Shown here: in pieces, positions 1-8,898 of the stretch
Layout: every line of letters begins with the position of its first letter
How positions within the stretch are numbered: position 1 is the stretch's first letter
Source: an uncultured Luminiphilus sp.
GTDB lineage: Bacteria; Pseudomonadota; Gammaproteobacteria; Pseudomonadales; Halieaceae
Direction of reading: 5' to 3'
DNA length: 64,000 bases
Assembly (NCBI GenBank): GCA_938084055.1
Contig: CALKDK010000004.1
Location: 62,001 to 126,000, forward strand
Program-made: the position numbers and the translations under genes
The notes under the pieces: model-generated
The model's database searches: none
The model's input: only the letters and a program-made list of their open reading frames with translations
Told to the model about the DNA's origin: nothing

Positions 1-1839
1 GCGCCCTCTCCGGAGGAGATCGCGGCGCACAGCCAGACCATGATCTTGTTTGGCGGCGCCGCCATCAAAAATTCGCAGGTCAATTCTGGCGGACTCGGGG
101 CGCACTCCGCGCGCCGACAGCTGGGGCTATTGGCCAAGGCCGGGGTAAAAGTCATCAACGTCAGCCCGATACGTGATGACGCGCTGGCCGAATTGAATGC
201 CGACTGGGTACCTTGCCGCCCGGGTTCCGACACAGCCGTGATGCTGGGGATGGCCTACGTCCTTTATACACAGAATAGGCATGACCGATATTTCCTCGAA
301 CACTACACCGTAGGGTTTGACCGCTTCCTCCCCTACCTGCTGGGAGTAGGCGATGGTGTCGCCAAAACACCCCAGTGGGCAAGCTCCCTTTCAGGCATAC
401 CCGCTGCAAAGATTGAAGATATGGCAACAGCAGCCAGTGCCGGCCCCAGCCTGATCAGTATCAGCTGGTCGCTGCAAAGACAAAAGTATGGCGAGCAAAC
501 GTGGTGGATGGCGACAACCCTGGCGGCGATGCTCGGCTTCATCGGACTACCCGGTTGTGGCATCGGCTATGGCTACGGCTGTATTCACAATATGGGTTTT
601 GGTGGCCGCAAGGTCACGAATTTTCGCATTGGCGCCTTCAGTGAAGAAGCCGGGGAGCGCCGACAACCCAACCACGACTTCATACCGGTGGCCCGAATAG
701 CCGACATGTTGAATCACCCCGGCGAACCCTTCGATTACAATGGGCGACGACTGACCTATCCAATGATTGACCTGGTCTATTGGGCCGGGGGCAATCCGTT
801 TCACCATCATCAGAACCTTAACGAGCTCAGTGACGCCTGGCAAAAACCGGGTACGGTGATCGTTCATGACTCGGTGTGGACCGCTACCGCGCGCCATGCG
901 GATATTGTCCTGCCAGTAAATACGTTTTTGGAGCGCAACGATATTGGCGGCAGCGCCTATGATCACTACCTGTCACCGATGCCGGCGGCTGTCCCCGCAT
1001 TCGGCAAGTCTAAAAGTGACTTCGAAATTTTTACACTCCTGGCACAACGGCTTGGGTTTGCAGAAAAGTTTACCGAAGGACGGGATGAAGCCGCCTGGGT
1101 GGCGCACCTCTATGACGTCACCCGAAAAAACGCCGCCGCCAAGGGTATCTCCCTGCCCGATTTTGAGACTTTTTGGGCTGGCGAGCAGATTGCCCTGACC
1201 GATCAATTGCCAGAAGCGGACTACATGCTCGAAAAATTCCGGCGAGATCCCTCCCAACACCCCCTGGGCACGCCCAGCGGCAAGATAGAGATTTTCTCCG
1301 AGACGATTTCCAGTTTTGACTACGACGACTGTGTTGGCCATCCGAGCTGGTATGACCATGATGAATGGCTGGGTGGTGGACGGGCGGTCGACTATCCGTT
1401 CCACCTCGTCTCCAACCAACCCAGAAATCGCTTACACAGTCAGCTTGACCATGGAATCACCAGCCAGAAGCACAAAATTTCGGGAAGAGAGCGGGCCAGG
1501 ATGAATACAACTGATGCTCTGCAACTGGGCCTGAAGGACGGGGGTGTCATCCACATTTACAACGACCGGGGCAGCAGCCTCGCAGGCCTGGAGATTTCCG
1601 ATGAGATCATGCCCGGCGTAATCGAACTCCCAACAGGAGCCTGGTTTGATCCTCAGATGGCTGATGGCCAACGCCTTGAAGTCCACGGGAATCCCAACGT
1701 ACTGACACCCGATGTTGGAACATCACGCCTTGCCCAGGGTTGCTCCGCACATACCTGCATGGTGAACGTAGCGGCATATGACCGTGAATTACCACCGATC
1801 TCCATTTTCGAACCGCCGGATTTAAAACCAATCACCTAG
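1..1839 (+). CDS. Molybdopterin oxidoreductase, BisC/TorA/DMSO reductase-like (5' partial)
   Basis: The reading frame is open from base 1, so the gene begins upstream; about 612 residues are visible against roughly 750-830 in the family. Family: Mo-bis-MGD enzymes that reduce S- or N-oxides (biotin sulfoxide, TMAO, DMSO). Seen: a cofactor-binding core with NPFHHHQNLN near visible residue 265, a stretch HADIVLPVNTFLERND, and a C-terminal dinucleotide-binding domain with PRNRLHSQLDHG and a closing GTSRLAQGCSA. The molybdenum-ligand residue lies in the missing N-terminal part, so the ligand type cannot be read, and a Tat signal cannot be judged. It converges on the MFS gene with a 28-bp gap. The substrate is unknown; the subfamily call is good, the exact reaction is not. 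Confidence 0.85.
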   Translation, partial: APSPEEIAAHSQTMILFGGAAIKNSQVNSGGLGAHSARRQLGLLAKAGVKVINVSPIRDDALAELNADWVPCRPGSDTAVMLGMAYVLYTQNRHDRYFLEHYTVGFDRFLPYLLGVGDGVAKTPQWASSLSGIPAAKIEDMATAASAGPSLISISWSLQRQKYGEQTWWMATTLAAMLGFIGLPGCGIGYGYGCIHNMGFGGRKVTNFRIGAFSEEAGERRQPNHDFIPVARIADMLNHPGEPFDYNGRRLTYPMIDLVYWAGGNPFHHHQNLNELSDAWQKPGTVIVHDSVWTATARHADIVLPVNTFLERNDIGGSAYDHYLSPMPAAVPAFGKSKSDFEIFTLLAQRLGFAEKFTEGRDEAAWVAHLYDVTRKNAAAKGISLPDFETFWAGEQIALTDQLPEADYMLEKFRRDPSQHPLGTPSGKIEIFSETISSFDYDDCVGHPSWYDHDEWLGGGRAVDYPFHLVSNQPRNRLHSQLDHGITSQKHKISGRERARMNTTDALQLGLKDGGVIHIYNDRGSSLAGLEISDEIMPGVIELPTGAWFDPQMADGQRLEVHGNPNVLTPDVGTSRLAQGCSAHTCMVNVAAYDRELPPISIFEPPDLKPIT

Positions 1840-1867
1840 AGTTAGTTGCGTCCAATCGACGTTTTCC

Positions 1868-3142
1868 CTACTCGATCAATTGCTCCCCGGACCCCATCGC
1901 AATGTAAACCAGTGCTCCGACAATGCTGACCACAGCAGCGAGTAGCAGAACCGAATCGTAGGATTGTGTGGTGTCGACCAACCAGCCGGCAAGTGCCACA
2001 CCCACAATGCCGGGTAGGGTGCCCAATGTATTCATCACACCAAATACCACTCCCCCGAATCGGGGTGCAATATCAAGAACGTTGGGGGCAGAACCGGAGT
2101 AGGCAAAGGCCAGCAGGCCGAGGGCACCACAGAGTGACAGAACTGCTGATTCTGGTGTGGACACAGAGCGGGTGACCAGCAGGAAGAACGCAGAGCCCAG
2201 CAGCCCAATACTCTGCATCAATTTTCTTACCAGCGTAATGTTCCAGCCACTCTGGATAAGTTTATCTGCGATCCAACCCGCCACATTCATCATTACGAAC
2301 ATGGCGGCCCAAGGTGCCATGGTGTAGATCCCGACACTACTGATGTCCAGTCCATGGACAGAGGAAAAATAGCTTGGCATCCAGGACAGAAAAACATAGA
2401 GGCTCCAACTGGTGCAGAAAAAAGTGACCAGCAGTGCCCAAATAGGCGGCAGACTCCAGATTCGGCGCCAGGGTATTGTCGTGTCCTTGCCCGAATTGCC
2501 CTGCCCGGCAAGCAGGGCTTTCTCGGCATGACTCGCCCGAGGATGCGCCGCGGGGGTCTCGTATACACTGCGCTGAACGTAGATTGCATACAACAGGCCT
2601 GCGAACCCGAAAATATAAAAGACAATTTCCCAGCCGTAGCGCGCCACCAAAAAACCAGTGATCACCAATGCCGCGAGAGTGCCGGCAATTGCAGCACTTG
2701 AATAGACGGCGACAGCCCGGGAGCGCTCAGTTTCAGGAATCCATTTGCCGAACAGGCTGAGCACCGCGGGACTGAGCGGTGCCTCACCCAAGCCCAGTCC
2801 GATTCGCACCAGTATGAGCGCGGCGAAGGATGCCGAGCCTGCCAGCGGAGTCAGGATGGTGAAGACTGACCAGGCTACCAAGGAAGCAACCAGTACCTTT
2901 TTGCCACCGTACTTGTCAGCTAGAACACCACCAATAATCTGCGCTGCCATGTAGCCAATAAAAAAAGAGGACAGCACAAAACCCTTCTCGGTCTCTGACC
3001 AGCCCAAGGCTTCCTGCATGGCAATGCCGGCGACCGCTATGTTCACCCGGTCCAGATAGGCGATGAACAGCGCCAGAAAACTGATCAGCACCAGACTGTG
3101 ACGCTGCTGCCAACTGTTTGGTTGGAACTCATTAGATGCCAC
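1868..3142 (-). CDS. MFS transporter, anion:cation symporter (ACS) type
   Basis: About 424 residues with some 12 hydrophobic segments. The first segment carries the DRVN motif and the loop ADKYGGKK follows segment 2, both usual in the ACS family (galactonate, glucarate, phthalate and similar organic anions). It should be an inner-membrane proton-coupled uptake carrier; the substrate cannot be read. There is no ATG in a good position. A GTG at 3142 has GGGGGAAG just upstream and is preferred; another GTG at 3157 would add five residues. It is divergent from the DUF2817 gene, so carrier and peptidase-like enzyme may serve one substrate (inference). Confidence 0.88.
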   Translation of the reverse strand: MASNEFQPNSWQQRHSLVLISFLALFIAYLDRVNIAVAGIAMQEALGWSETEKGFVLSSFFIGYMAAQIIGGVLADKYGGKKVLVASLVAWSVFTILTPLAGSASFAALILVRIGLGLGEAPLSPAVLSLFGKWIPETERSRAVAVYSSAAIAGTLAALVITGFLVARYGWEIVFYIFGFAGLLYAIYVQRSVYETPAAHPRASHAEKALLAGQGNSGKDTTIPWRRIWSLPPIWALLVTFFCTSWSLYVFLSWMPSYFSSVHGLDISSVGIYTMAPWAAMFVMMNVAGWIADKLIQSGWNITLVRKLMQSIGLLGSAFFLLVTRSVSTPESAVLSLCGALGLLAFAYSGSAPNVLDIAPRFGGVVFGVMNTLGTLPGIVGVALAGWLVDTTQSYDSVLLLAAVVSIVGALVYIAMGSGEQLIE

Positions 3143-3222
3143 CTGTGCTTCCCCCACTGATTAACTTCGGATGAGTAAGTGAGCGTCCATGGTATGCCAT
3201 AAAATTAGGGTTGGCAGTGCAT

Positions 3223-3264
3223 CCGCATGGCAATTTCAGCAAACCGCATGGCAATTTCAGCAAA
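3223..3264. repeat. Perfect 21-bp tandem duplication
   Basis: The unit CCGCATGGCAATTTCAGCAAA occurs twice without a gap (3223-3243 and 3244-3264) and is followed by a further CC, in the divergent intergenic region between the MFS and DUF2817 genes. It is a simple slippage duplication. It may double a regulatory half-site, since it lies in the only promoter space for both genes, but no known motif is recognised. Confidence 0.9.
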
Positions 3265-3349
3265 CCTGTATTCATGATCCGGGCAGGCATTGCCTGGGCC
3301 GTAAAGTCGTCGCATGCTGGTCGGATTTGGAAGTGACCGAGTGCAGCCC

Positions 3350-4453
3350 ATGAACCCGCCTGACCTCTTCTCAGCAACCTATGCCACTGCGAGACAGCGC
3401 TTTCTGGATGCCGCCGCCGGTGCCGGATATGGGCTGCAGAGTGTCACGCATCCCCTTCCGGGCCCTGACGGGGAGCAGTTGGCGATGGACTTTGCCACAG
3501 GGGGAGCTGCTGACGCTGAGACCGGCCTGGTAATCATTAGTGGTACTCATGGCCCGGAAGGCTACACCGGGTCCGCATGCCAAACTGGCTTTTTGGAGGC
3601 GCTGGCAGCTCGACCCGACTTTGCGAGCCATCGTATCGTGCTGGTCCATGCCCACAACCCCTATGGATTCGCCTGGATGCGGCGCACCACAGAAGAGAAT
3701 GTTGACCTCAATCGCAACTACATCGACTTTTCCCAGCCCTGGCAGGAGAACCAAGGCTACGATGCATTACACGAGGCCTTCGTGCCTGGGAATCTTGATG
3801 ATCCCGCAGCGGAGAAAATTTTGGCTGCCTATCGGGATACCCATGGTGCCGTCGCCTATATGGCCGCGATGATGGGCGGGCAACGGAGGCACCCGGATGG
3901 TCTTTTTTATGGCGGGACCGCCCCGGCCTGGTCACAGGAGACGATGATTAAGGGCCTGCGTGCCTCGATGACCAACCAGCAAAAAGTGATCGTCATTGAT
4001 ATTCACACCGGACTGGGGCCCTATGGCGTGCCCTACCTCGTCCATGGTTACCCCGCGTCCGACCCTCGATTCGAAACCATGCGCGGCGCCTTCGGCGATA
4101 CCATGCGGTCGACGGCGCAACAGGAAGATTTTGACGAAGATCTGCCTACCAACCCAGAGGGACCCATTGTTCTCGCGATGGACTGGATTCTGCCCGACAA
4201 GGAAAATTTCGCCTATGTCATTGAATATGGCACCTTCCCTCCCGACCAGGTGCTCGGTGCGCACCGGGCCGACAATTGGCTGCATGCCCATGGCAGGCTC
4301 GACTCCGAACAGGGACGGGCAATCAAGGCCGAGTTGCGGCGCGTCATGTATCCGGAATTCGATGACTGGAAAACCATGATCTGGGACAAAGCCGAGTGGG
4401 CTTTCCAATGTTCCGCCACACTACTGGCAACGACATCAGCGCAGCACCTCTGA
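3350..4453 (+). CDS. DUF2817 family protein (M14 carboxypeptidase-like fold)
   Basis: 367 residues. The N-terminal part has the DUF2817 signature ISGTHGPEGYTGS (His and Glu in HGPEG act as the zinc-site-like pair) followed by VHAHNPYGFAWMRRTTEENVDLNRN, typical of this M14-related family. The remaining fold motifs VIDIHTGLGPYG and a late FAYVIEYGTF glutamate are also present. Members are predicted metallohydrolases acting on peptides or amides; none of the substrates is clear. No signal peptide is visible, so it is probably cytosolic. An in-frame ATG at 3314 would add 12 residues; the homologous part starts near FSATYATAR, so 3350 is preferred, though neither start has a strong ribosome site. 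Confidence 0.8.
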   Translation: MNPPDLFSATYATARQRFLDAAAGAGYGLQSVTHPLPGPDGEQLAMDFATGGAADAETGLVIISGTHGPEGYTGSACQTGFLEALAARPDFASHRIVLVHAHNPYGFAWMRRTTEENVDLNRNYIDFSQPWQENQGYDALHEAFVPGNLDDPAAEKILAAYRDTHGAVAYMAAMMGGQRRHPDGLFYGGTAPAWSQETMIKGLRASMTNQQKVIVIDIHTGLGPYGVPYLVHGYPASDPRFETMRGAFGDTMRSTAQQEDFDEDLPTNPEGPIVLAMDWILPDKENFAYVIEYGTFPPDQVLGAHRADNWLHAHGRLDSEQGRAIKAELRRVMYPEFDDWKTMIWDKAEWAFQCSATLLATTSAQHL

Positions 4454-4478
4454 CAGAACGCTTATCCAGACGGAAAAG

Positions 4479-4501
4479 CGCAGGCACACCGGCAGCCTGC
4501 G
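4479..4501. terminator. Candidate hairpin between convergent genes
   Basis: CGCAGGC pairs with GCCTGCG over a 9-base loop, and a run of T follows about 12 bases later at 4515-4520. It lies between the DUF2817 gene and the convergent TetR gene, where a terminator is expected. The distance from stem to T-run is longer than in a standard intrinsic terminator, so the call is weak. Confidence 0.35.
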
Positions 4502-4566
4502 GAGGACCCGGAGCTTTTTTTCAAACGCCCGGAACGCCGCTTTGAGCCCAATCCCGCCCCAGCCGA

Positions 4567-5223
4567 TTAACGGACCAGCATCCCCGACAATATTTGGGCC
4601 TTGGCGACTTTTACCAACGCGCGGCCGTCCAGCCGGCCAGCGAACCGATACCACTCCAGCAACATGCCATCGGTCAGCGCCACCAGCACAGCTGCCCGCT
4701 CCCTGGCTGAGAGCTGGTCATCAAACAAACCCGTCTGTTGCCCTTCCAAGGCCACCCTGGCCATCTCGTCATGGTATCTCTGGTACAACCGATCAAGGCG
4801 CTCAGCGACGGATGGCTCCCTGCCTATCGACTGCAGGGAGACAAGGATAGGCAATACCAGTAAATCCTGATTCTGTGCGCCGGTATCAGCACACCAATCG
4901 ACGAACATTTCCAACTGCTGGGGAGGCGCGCAGTCACTGCGGGCCATTCTCACGAAAATCTCGATATAAAGCGCAAGGGCGTCGTCGAGAAGAGCATGGA
5001 GCAGCGCGATTTTCCCCTTGAAATAAAAATAGACAGCACCCTTGGTCAAGCCCGCCCTCGCAGCAATTTCATCTATCGAGGCGTTTTCATAACCCTGTGA
5101 CACGAACAGCTGCAGCGCTGCATCGAGAACCAGACGGGTGCTCTGCTCCCGTCTCTCCTCATTACTGCGTCGCACGGTACCCACTGTCGTCAAAATAATG
5201 CACCCCTGCCCTCCGATGGGCAT
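4567..5223 (-). CDS. TetR/AcrR family transcriptional regulator
   Basis: Up to 218 residues. The N-terminal helix-turn-helix is clear: VLDAALQLFVSQGYENASIDEIAARAG then LTKGAVYFYFKGK, the standard TetR DNA-binding domain, followed by an all-helical ligand domain ending with LTDGMLLEWYRFAG. It is a likely ligand-released repressor. The ATG at 5223 overlaps the end of the AraC gene by 34 bases; TTG at 5193 or GTG at 5184 are alternative starts. Same strand and overlap suggest co-expression with the AraC gene, and both may govern the CoA-ester operon just downstream of them in gene order. Ligand unknown. Confidence 0.88.
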   Translation of the reverse strand: MPIGGQGCIILTTVGTVRRSNEERREQSTRLVLDAALQLFVSQGYENASIDEIAARAGLTKGAVYFYFKGKIALLHALLDDALALYIEIFVRMARSDCAPPQQLEMFVDWCADTGAQNQDLLVLPILVSLQSIGREPSVAERLDRLYQRYHDEMARVALEGQQTGLFDDQLSARERAAVLVALTDGMLLEWYRFAGRLDGRALVKVAKAQILSGMLVR

Positions 5224-6236
5224 CGACCAAACCAGCGGCGATAGCTGCGCGCGAAATTGCTGCAGTCACGAAACCCGAGCTGGAAGGCTATCTCATGAAT
5301 CGACTTATCCGTGTAGCTAACCAGTTCACTCGCCAACTCTTTGCGTGTGCTCAACAAGAGGCCCTGGTGGGAGAACCCTTCCTCGGTCAGCCCGGCGACC
5401 AGCGCCTCCTCATCGATGCCCAACGACGCTGCGACCTGCGGGCGGGTGAACTGGCCTTCGGGTAGCAACTCAAATAAGGCCATTCGTACACGGGTCGCCA
5501 GACTCACCGTGCCCATACGGTCCAATTGGTCAAAAACCTGCTTTTCACTCTGGCGAGCAAGCTCTGCATTACCGCCAGCCAGGGGCTGGTCCAGCATACC
5601 GACATCAAAACACAGGGAATTGCGTTCACTGTCAAATTGCAGGGGGCAGCCAAAATATCGGCTGTAATCCTCTACGAAACCAACCGGCGCACAGGAGGTA
5701 AATTGCACGGACAGTGGAGCGTAGTCGGGCGCAGCCGCCATGCGCAGCATACGGACCCAGGTCGCGGCCCAGCCGGACACTCTGGCGAATCTAACCAGGG
5801 GGGATTCATTGGCTTCGGGGTTGCAGTGATAGATCAGCCTGGCAATGCGTCCATCGACCTCAAACGAAACCGACTTGTTGGTGGTCACCCAGGCGTAGTA
5901 GCGGGACAAGCGCTGGCAGAATTGCCTCAGGCTGGGCGAGGAGAGCAGCATTAAGCCGTAGCAATGATAGGTGGTGGCGTGAATATTTTCAGCGAACTTC
6001 AAGCCAAACAGCGGGCCCAACTCGGAGCTGACAGCCTGTGATATCAGTCGAGACAGCGCCTCCATGGCAACTCTCTGGCTCACATTACAAATTGAACTCG
6101 GAGCAATACCGGCCTCGGTCAGGAACTGGGTACTGTCGATCCCGAGTTTCTCAAGTGTCATGGTAACGCCCTGCACACTGCTCATGGCCACGGTGTCCCT
6201 ACCCGTGTACGACGGTAAATTGCGCGCTGCTATCAT
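5190..6236 (-). CDS. AraC family transcriptional regulator (arabinose-binding-type N-domain, OruR-like)
   Basis: 348 residues. The N-terminal ~200 residues look like the Arabinose_bd domain found in OruR/ArgR-type regulators (YHCYGLMLLSSPSLRQFCQRLSRYYAWVT). The C-terminal AraC helix-turn-helix pair includes SIHEIAFQLGFRDCSNFARSYRRWFG. The ATG at 6236 follows a G8 ribosome site and is preferred over ATG at 6185. It sits just behind the minus-strand PaaABC/thiolase/MaoC operon and is the natural candidate activator for it (inference). A second AraC protein of the same type lies at 13254. Confidence 0.9.
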   Translation of the reverse strand: MIAARNLPSYTGRDTVAMSSVQGVTMTLEKLGIDSTQFLTEAGIAPSSICNVSQRVAMEALSRLISQAVSSELGPLFGLKFAENIHATTYHCYGLMLLSSPSLRQFCQRLSRYYAWVTTNKSVSFEVDGRIARLIYHCNPEANESPLVRFARVSGWAATWVRMLRMAAAPDYAPLSVQFTSCAPVGFVEDYSRYFGCPLQFDSERNSLCFDVGMLDQPLAGGNAELARQSEKQVFDQLDRMGTVSLATRVRMALFELLPEGQFTRPQVAASLGIDEEALVAGLTEEGFSHQGLLLSTRKELASELVSYTDKSIHEIAFQLGFRDCSNFARSYRRWFGRCPSEGRGALF

Positions 6237-6263
6237 TTTTACCCCCCCCAGTTATTGTTATTG

Positions 6264-6692
6264 TCAGTCACACTGCACCCGGACTTCACATGTCGTCGTC
6301 CTGCCCCGTTCACTGTCACACCACAGCAGCAAATCCAGCAGGGTTTCCTGTGACCCCTGCTGCACACCAGTGACCTCTCCCCTGAAGTAGAGAGTATCGC
6401 CGACGGTGTTGAAATTCATCATTCGCAATGGGCCTATCTTGCGAATCATCGCCCGAGGTCCCAGCCACTCACGCACTGACCTTTCAAACATACCCATCAG
6501 GAAAAACGTGTTGGCAAAGGCGTCAGATGCGCCCGTGGAGACTGCTATTTGGCGGTCGTGGTGAATAAGGGAGAAATCACGGTTGGCACCCGCCTCCATG
6601 ACCAGGCGCTGTAGGGTAATGGCGATACAAATTTCCGGGATGGATTGCCCAACAGCAACCCTTTCCTGAGCTAAGGCGCCATCACCGGACAT
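6264..6692 (-). CDS. MaoC/hotdog-fold acyl-CoA dehydratase-like protein (second subunit)
   Basis: 142 residues from ATG 6692, which overlaps the preceding gene by 11 bases. The core has FSLIHHDRQIA (the D-x-x-x-H hydratase region of R-hydratases appears as SLIHHD), GASDAFANTFFLMGMFERSV and a C-terminal DTLYFRGEVTGV strand, as in single-hotdog MaoC subunits. In actinobacterial steroid pathways a pair of short hotdog proteins (ChsH1/ChsH2 type) forms one hydratase; the adjacent FAS1-type hotdog is the obvious partner here (inference). Predicted reaction: hydration of an enoyl-CoA. It is the last gene of the operon. Confidence 0.75.
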   Translation of the reverse strand: MSGDGALAQERVAVGQSIPEICIAITLQRLVMEAGANRDFSLIHHDRQIAVSTGASDAFANTFFLMGMFERSVREWLGPRAMIRKIGPLRMMNFNTVGDTLYFRGEVTGVQQGSQETLLDLLLWCDSERGRTTTCEVRVQCD

Positions 6693-7251
6693 CAGCGTAT
6701 TCCCCGGCAACGGCATAAAAACGAAAAATGTCGAGGTGGGCGACCGCGACGGTTTCTCCAGTCTGTTTGACGTACGTATCCTGCTGGCGCAGGAATGCGC
6801 CATCACCCACCTTCAGGGTCTTGCGCTTGATATCAACCAACCGGCTGGTGCAGTTGACGCTATCCCCCGGATACAGAGGAGCAAAGAACTCGGCCTCGAT
6901 CATGGTTGCAAAGCTTTTATTGCACGGTGCCGGGACGTTGAATATCACTGGAATTTGAATCTGGGTGGGTTCATCGGCCAGGGACTGTGGCGGATCTCCG
7001 GGTGACCAGTAGGATTTGATTCCATAACTGAATACCATCGAAACCGGCGCCACCAGATCGCTATACCCTGCCTCGCGAGCTGCTTGCTGATCGACATGAA
7101 TTGCGGCGGCCCCGAACTCTTTACTCTCCAGCCAGCGGCGAATGGAACCGCGCTCTACGGGGTCGGGTCCCTGCCACTGGCCCACCACCTCGCCAAGACA
7201 GGCCTGGGTTTCTTCCCAACTACCCCAGAGTCCCCAGGATAAATCGCTCAT
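6682..7251 (-). CDS. MaoC-type dehydratase, FAS1-like N-terminal domain
   Basis: 189 residues. VERGSIRRWLESKEFG near the N-terminus is the typical opening of FAS1/MaoC-N hotdog proteins, followed by DLVAPVSMVFSYG and LYPGDSVNCTSRLVDI, the substrate-loop strand. It usually lacks catalytic residues and pairs with a short catalytic hotdog, encoded immediately downstream. Its ATG overlaps the stop of the DUF35 gene by one base (TGATG), so translation is coupled. Expected role: half of a heteromeric enoyl-CoA hydratase. Confidence 0.8.
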   Translation of the reverse strand: MSDLSWGLWGSWEETQACLGEVVGQWQGPDPVERGSIRRWLESKEFGAAAIHVDQQAAREAGYSDLVAPVSMVFSYGIKSYWSPGDPPQSLADEPTQIQIPVIFNVPAPCNKSFATMIEAEFFAPLYPGDSVNCTSRLVDIKRKTLKVGDGAFLRQQDTYVKQTGETVAVAHLDIFRFYAVAGEYADVR

Positions 7252-7664
7252 CAGGAGGCAACGGGCCTGAAATAAGGCAGGGTGATCTCTTCGGTGACCT
7301 GTTTGTAGATAACCTCCACTTCCATTCCAATATGCACCTCCTCGGGCTCACACTCGAGCAGGTTGGTATGCATTCTAATGCCCTCAGGCAGGTCGATCCA
7401 TGCCAGGATGATGGGCAGGTCATCAGCAAATTTTTCCTCGACCCCTTCATAAGTTACCGAGTAGGTGTAGACCACTGCGCGTCCCCCGGCTTCTATCCAA
7501 CCCAGATTCTGGCTCCAACACTCGGGACAATCCCTGCGTGGGTAGAAGATATTGGCACCACAGTCCCCACAGTGTTGGATGAGAAGTTTATGTTCACGGG
7601 TCCCGTCCCAGAATGCCTGACTGAAAGGCTGTATTTCGGGCAGGGGCTTTTTGTAGTCACTCAT
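7251..7664 (-). CDS. DUF35 protein: rubredoxin-like zinc ribbon plus OB-fold
   Basis: 137 residues. Four cysteines form a zinc ribbon, CGDCGAN then CPECWS, followed by an OB-fold acyl-CoA-associated domain (VVYTYSVTYEGVEEKFADDLP). DUF35 proteins act as partners of thiolase-like enzymes: in steroid side-chain degradation they complex with Ltp2-type aldolases and hotdog hydratases. Here the thiolase-like gene overlaps by ATGA on one side and the MaoC gene by TGATG on the other, exactly the order expected for such a complex. The partnership is inferred from context. Confidence 0.88.
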   Translation of the reverse strand: MSDYKKPLPEIQPFSQAFWDGTREHKLLIQHCGDCGANIFYPRRDCPECWSQNLGWIEAGGRAVVYTYSVTYEGVEEKFADDLPIILAWIDLPEGIRMHTNLLECEPEEVHIGMEVEVIYKQVTEEITLPYFRPVAS

Positions 7665-8842
7665 CGCATCGCCCTCCCAAATACGGTCGTGCAGGTATTC
7701 ATTACCGACCCTCCTGACGTGGTCAGGATGGCATGCTCGCAGTTGGCAACCTGCCTCTCTTCCGACTCACCCCGCAGCTGTCGAACGGTATCGAGGTAAA
7801 ACGCCATGCTCACACCACTACCAGAGTGACCGCGACCCGTGGCATCACCCATGGTCGTACAGGGGATATCACCACCCGGCCCACAACGCCCCTCGGCCCA
7901 GAGCCTGGCACCTTGCCCCTCTTCGCAGACTCCATATCCCTCGAGCGCGCTGCACTGGGTGTAGGGATAGGCCCCGTATATTTGCCTGAGATCCATGTCA
8001 TCGATCGAAAGCCCCGCCTGCGCCAGCGCATCGGCGCTCGACTCCCGGTAGGACTGGCGGTGAAAAACATCCTCCCGAAGCATTGGGGTCGCGCTCATGA
8101 AACGCGTACCGTGCCCCAGCTTGTACACTGCCTTTTCACCAAATTCTTTGGCCTTTTCATGGGAGGTCACGATCATCGCCCCCCCACCATCGGCCAACAG
8201 GTTGCATTCCTTGGCCTTAAGCGGTGTGCTGATCATGCGGGAGTTCATGACGTCCTCAAGCGTGACCGGCTTGCCATAAAAGATGGAGCGCGGATCCAGC
8301 GCACCCCAGGCTCGCAGCGCAACTGTCACTGCGGCCAGTTCCTCTTCTGTCGCGCCTGTTTCGTATAGGTAACGCTGGGTAATCAGCCCCATGGAGCCGT
8401 TAAAGCTAACGCCGTAAGGGTATTCGAACTGCTTATCCAATGGCGCCGTCGCGAAAAAATTGATCAAATCCTGAGGCGGCATATCCGACTGCACGGTCGT
8501 ATGGGGCACCAGTACAAAGTCGACCTGGCCGCTGGCTATGTGCTGCTCAGCCAGTCGCAGGCAATTGGTAGTCGACGCGCCCCCGGCATTGCAGATGGCA
8601 ATATCCCGGCACCCTTTGAGCCCCATAACCTCAGGAATCTTGCCCAGTGACATGTCATTCTGCATCGCCGGTTGCGCCATCGGATTATTGGAAATGACAG
8701 CACCCACATCATTCTTGTCGATGCCGGCGTCGCGGATAGCTCCCATGCAAACGTCAAGCAGGATATCCCAGCGTGTTCTCTCTGGATCCCGGCACGTGGC
8801 TACCTCGGCAATGCCAATAACTGCTAGTCCCGGTTTCGCCAT
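7661..8842 (-). CDS. Thiolase-superfamily protein, SCP-x/Ltp-type (possible CoA-aldol lyase)
   Basis: 393 residues from ATG 8842, chosen because GGAGGAG lies just upstream; an in-frame ATG at 8881 would add 13. Thiolase fold: VIGIAEVATCR at the start, DAGIDKNDVGAVI, and a late GDATGRGHSGSG that keeps the catalytic-region His. By hand alignment the nucleophilic cysteine of NxNC in SCP-x thiolases falls on glycine in ICNAGGAST, so a normal thiolytic mechanism is doubtful. That fits aldolase-type members (Ltp2 class) that need a DUF35 partner, which is the next gene. Predicted: retro-aldol or related C-C cleavage of a hydroxyacyl-CoA. Confidence 0.82.
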   Translation of the reverse strand: MAKPGLAVIGIAEVATCRDPERTRWDILLDVCMGAIRDAGIDKNDVGAVISNNPMAQPAMQNDMSLGKIPEVMGLKGCRDIAICNAGGASTTNCLRLAEQHIASGQVDFVLVPHTTVQSDMPPQDLINFFATAPLDKQFEYPYGVSFNGSMGLITQRYLYETGATEEELAAVTVALRAWGALDPRSIFYGKPVTLEDVMNSRMISTPLKAKECNLLADGGGAMIVTSHEKAKEFGEKAVYKLGHGTRFMSATPMLREDVFHRQSYRESSADALAQAGLSIDDMDLRQIYGAYPYTQCSALEGYGVCEEGQGARLWAEGRCGPGGDIPCTTMGDATGRGHSGSGVSMAFYLDTVRQLRGESEERQVANCEHAILTTSGGSVMNTCTTVFGRAMR

Positions 8843-8898
8843 GTCGCTCCTCCACCTTTGGTTCTTATTATGGGTGGCCACACTGAATGCACTGTTGA

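Noticed and set aside
3132..3377. A minus-strand frame containing a doubled seven-residue unit
   Set aside because: The doubling only reflects the 21-bp tandem repeat; it extends over the DUF2817 start and has no support.
6242..6249. Run of eight C bases before the AraC gene, as a phase-variation switch
   Set aside because: It serves as the ribosome site on the minus strand; no second promoter element or known phase-variable gene is present.
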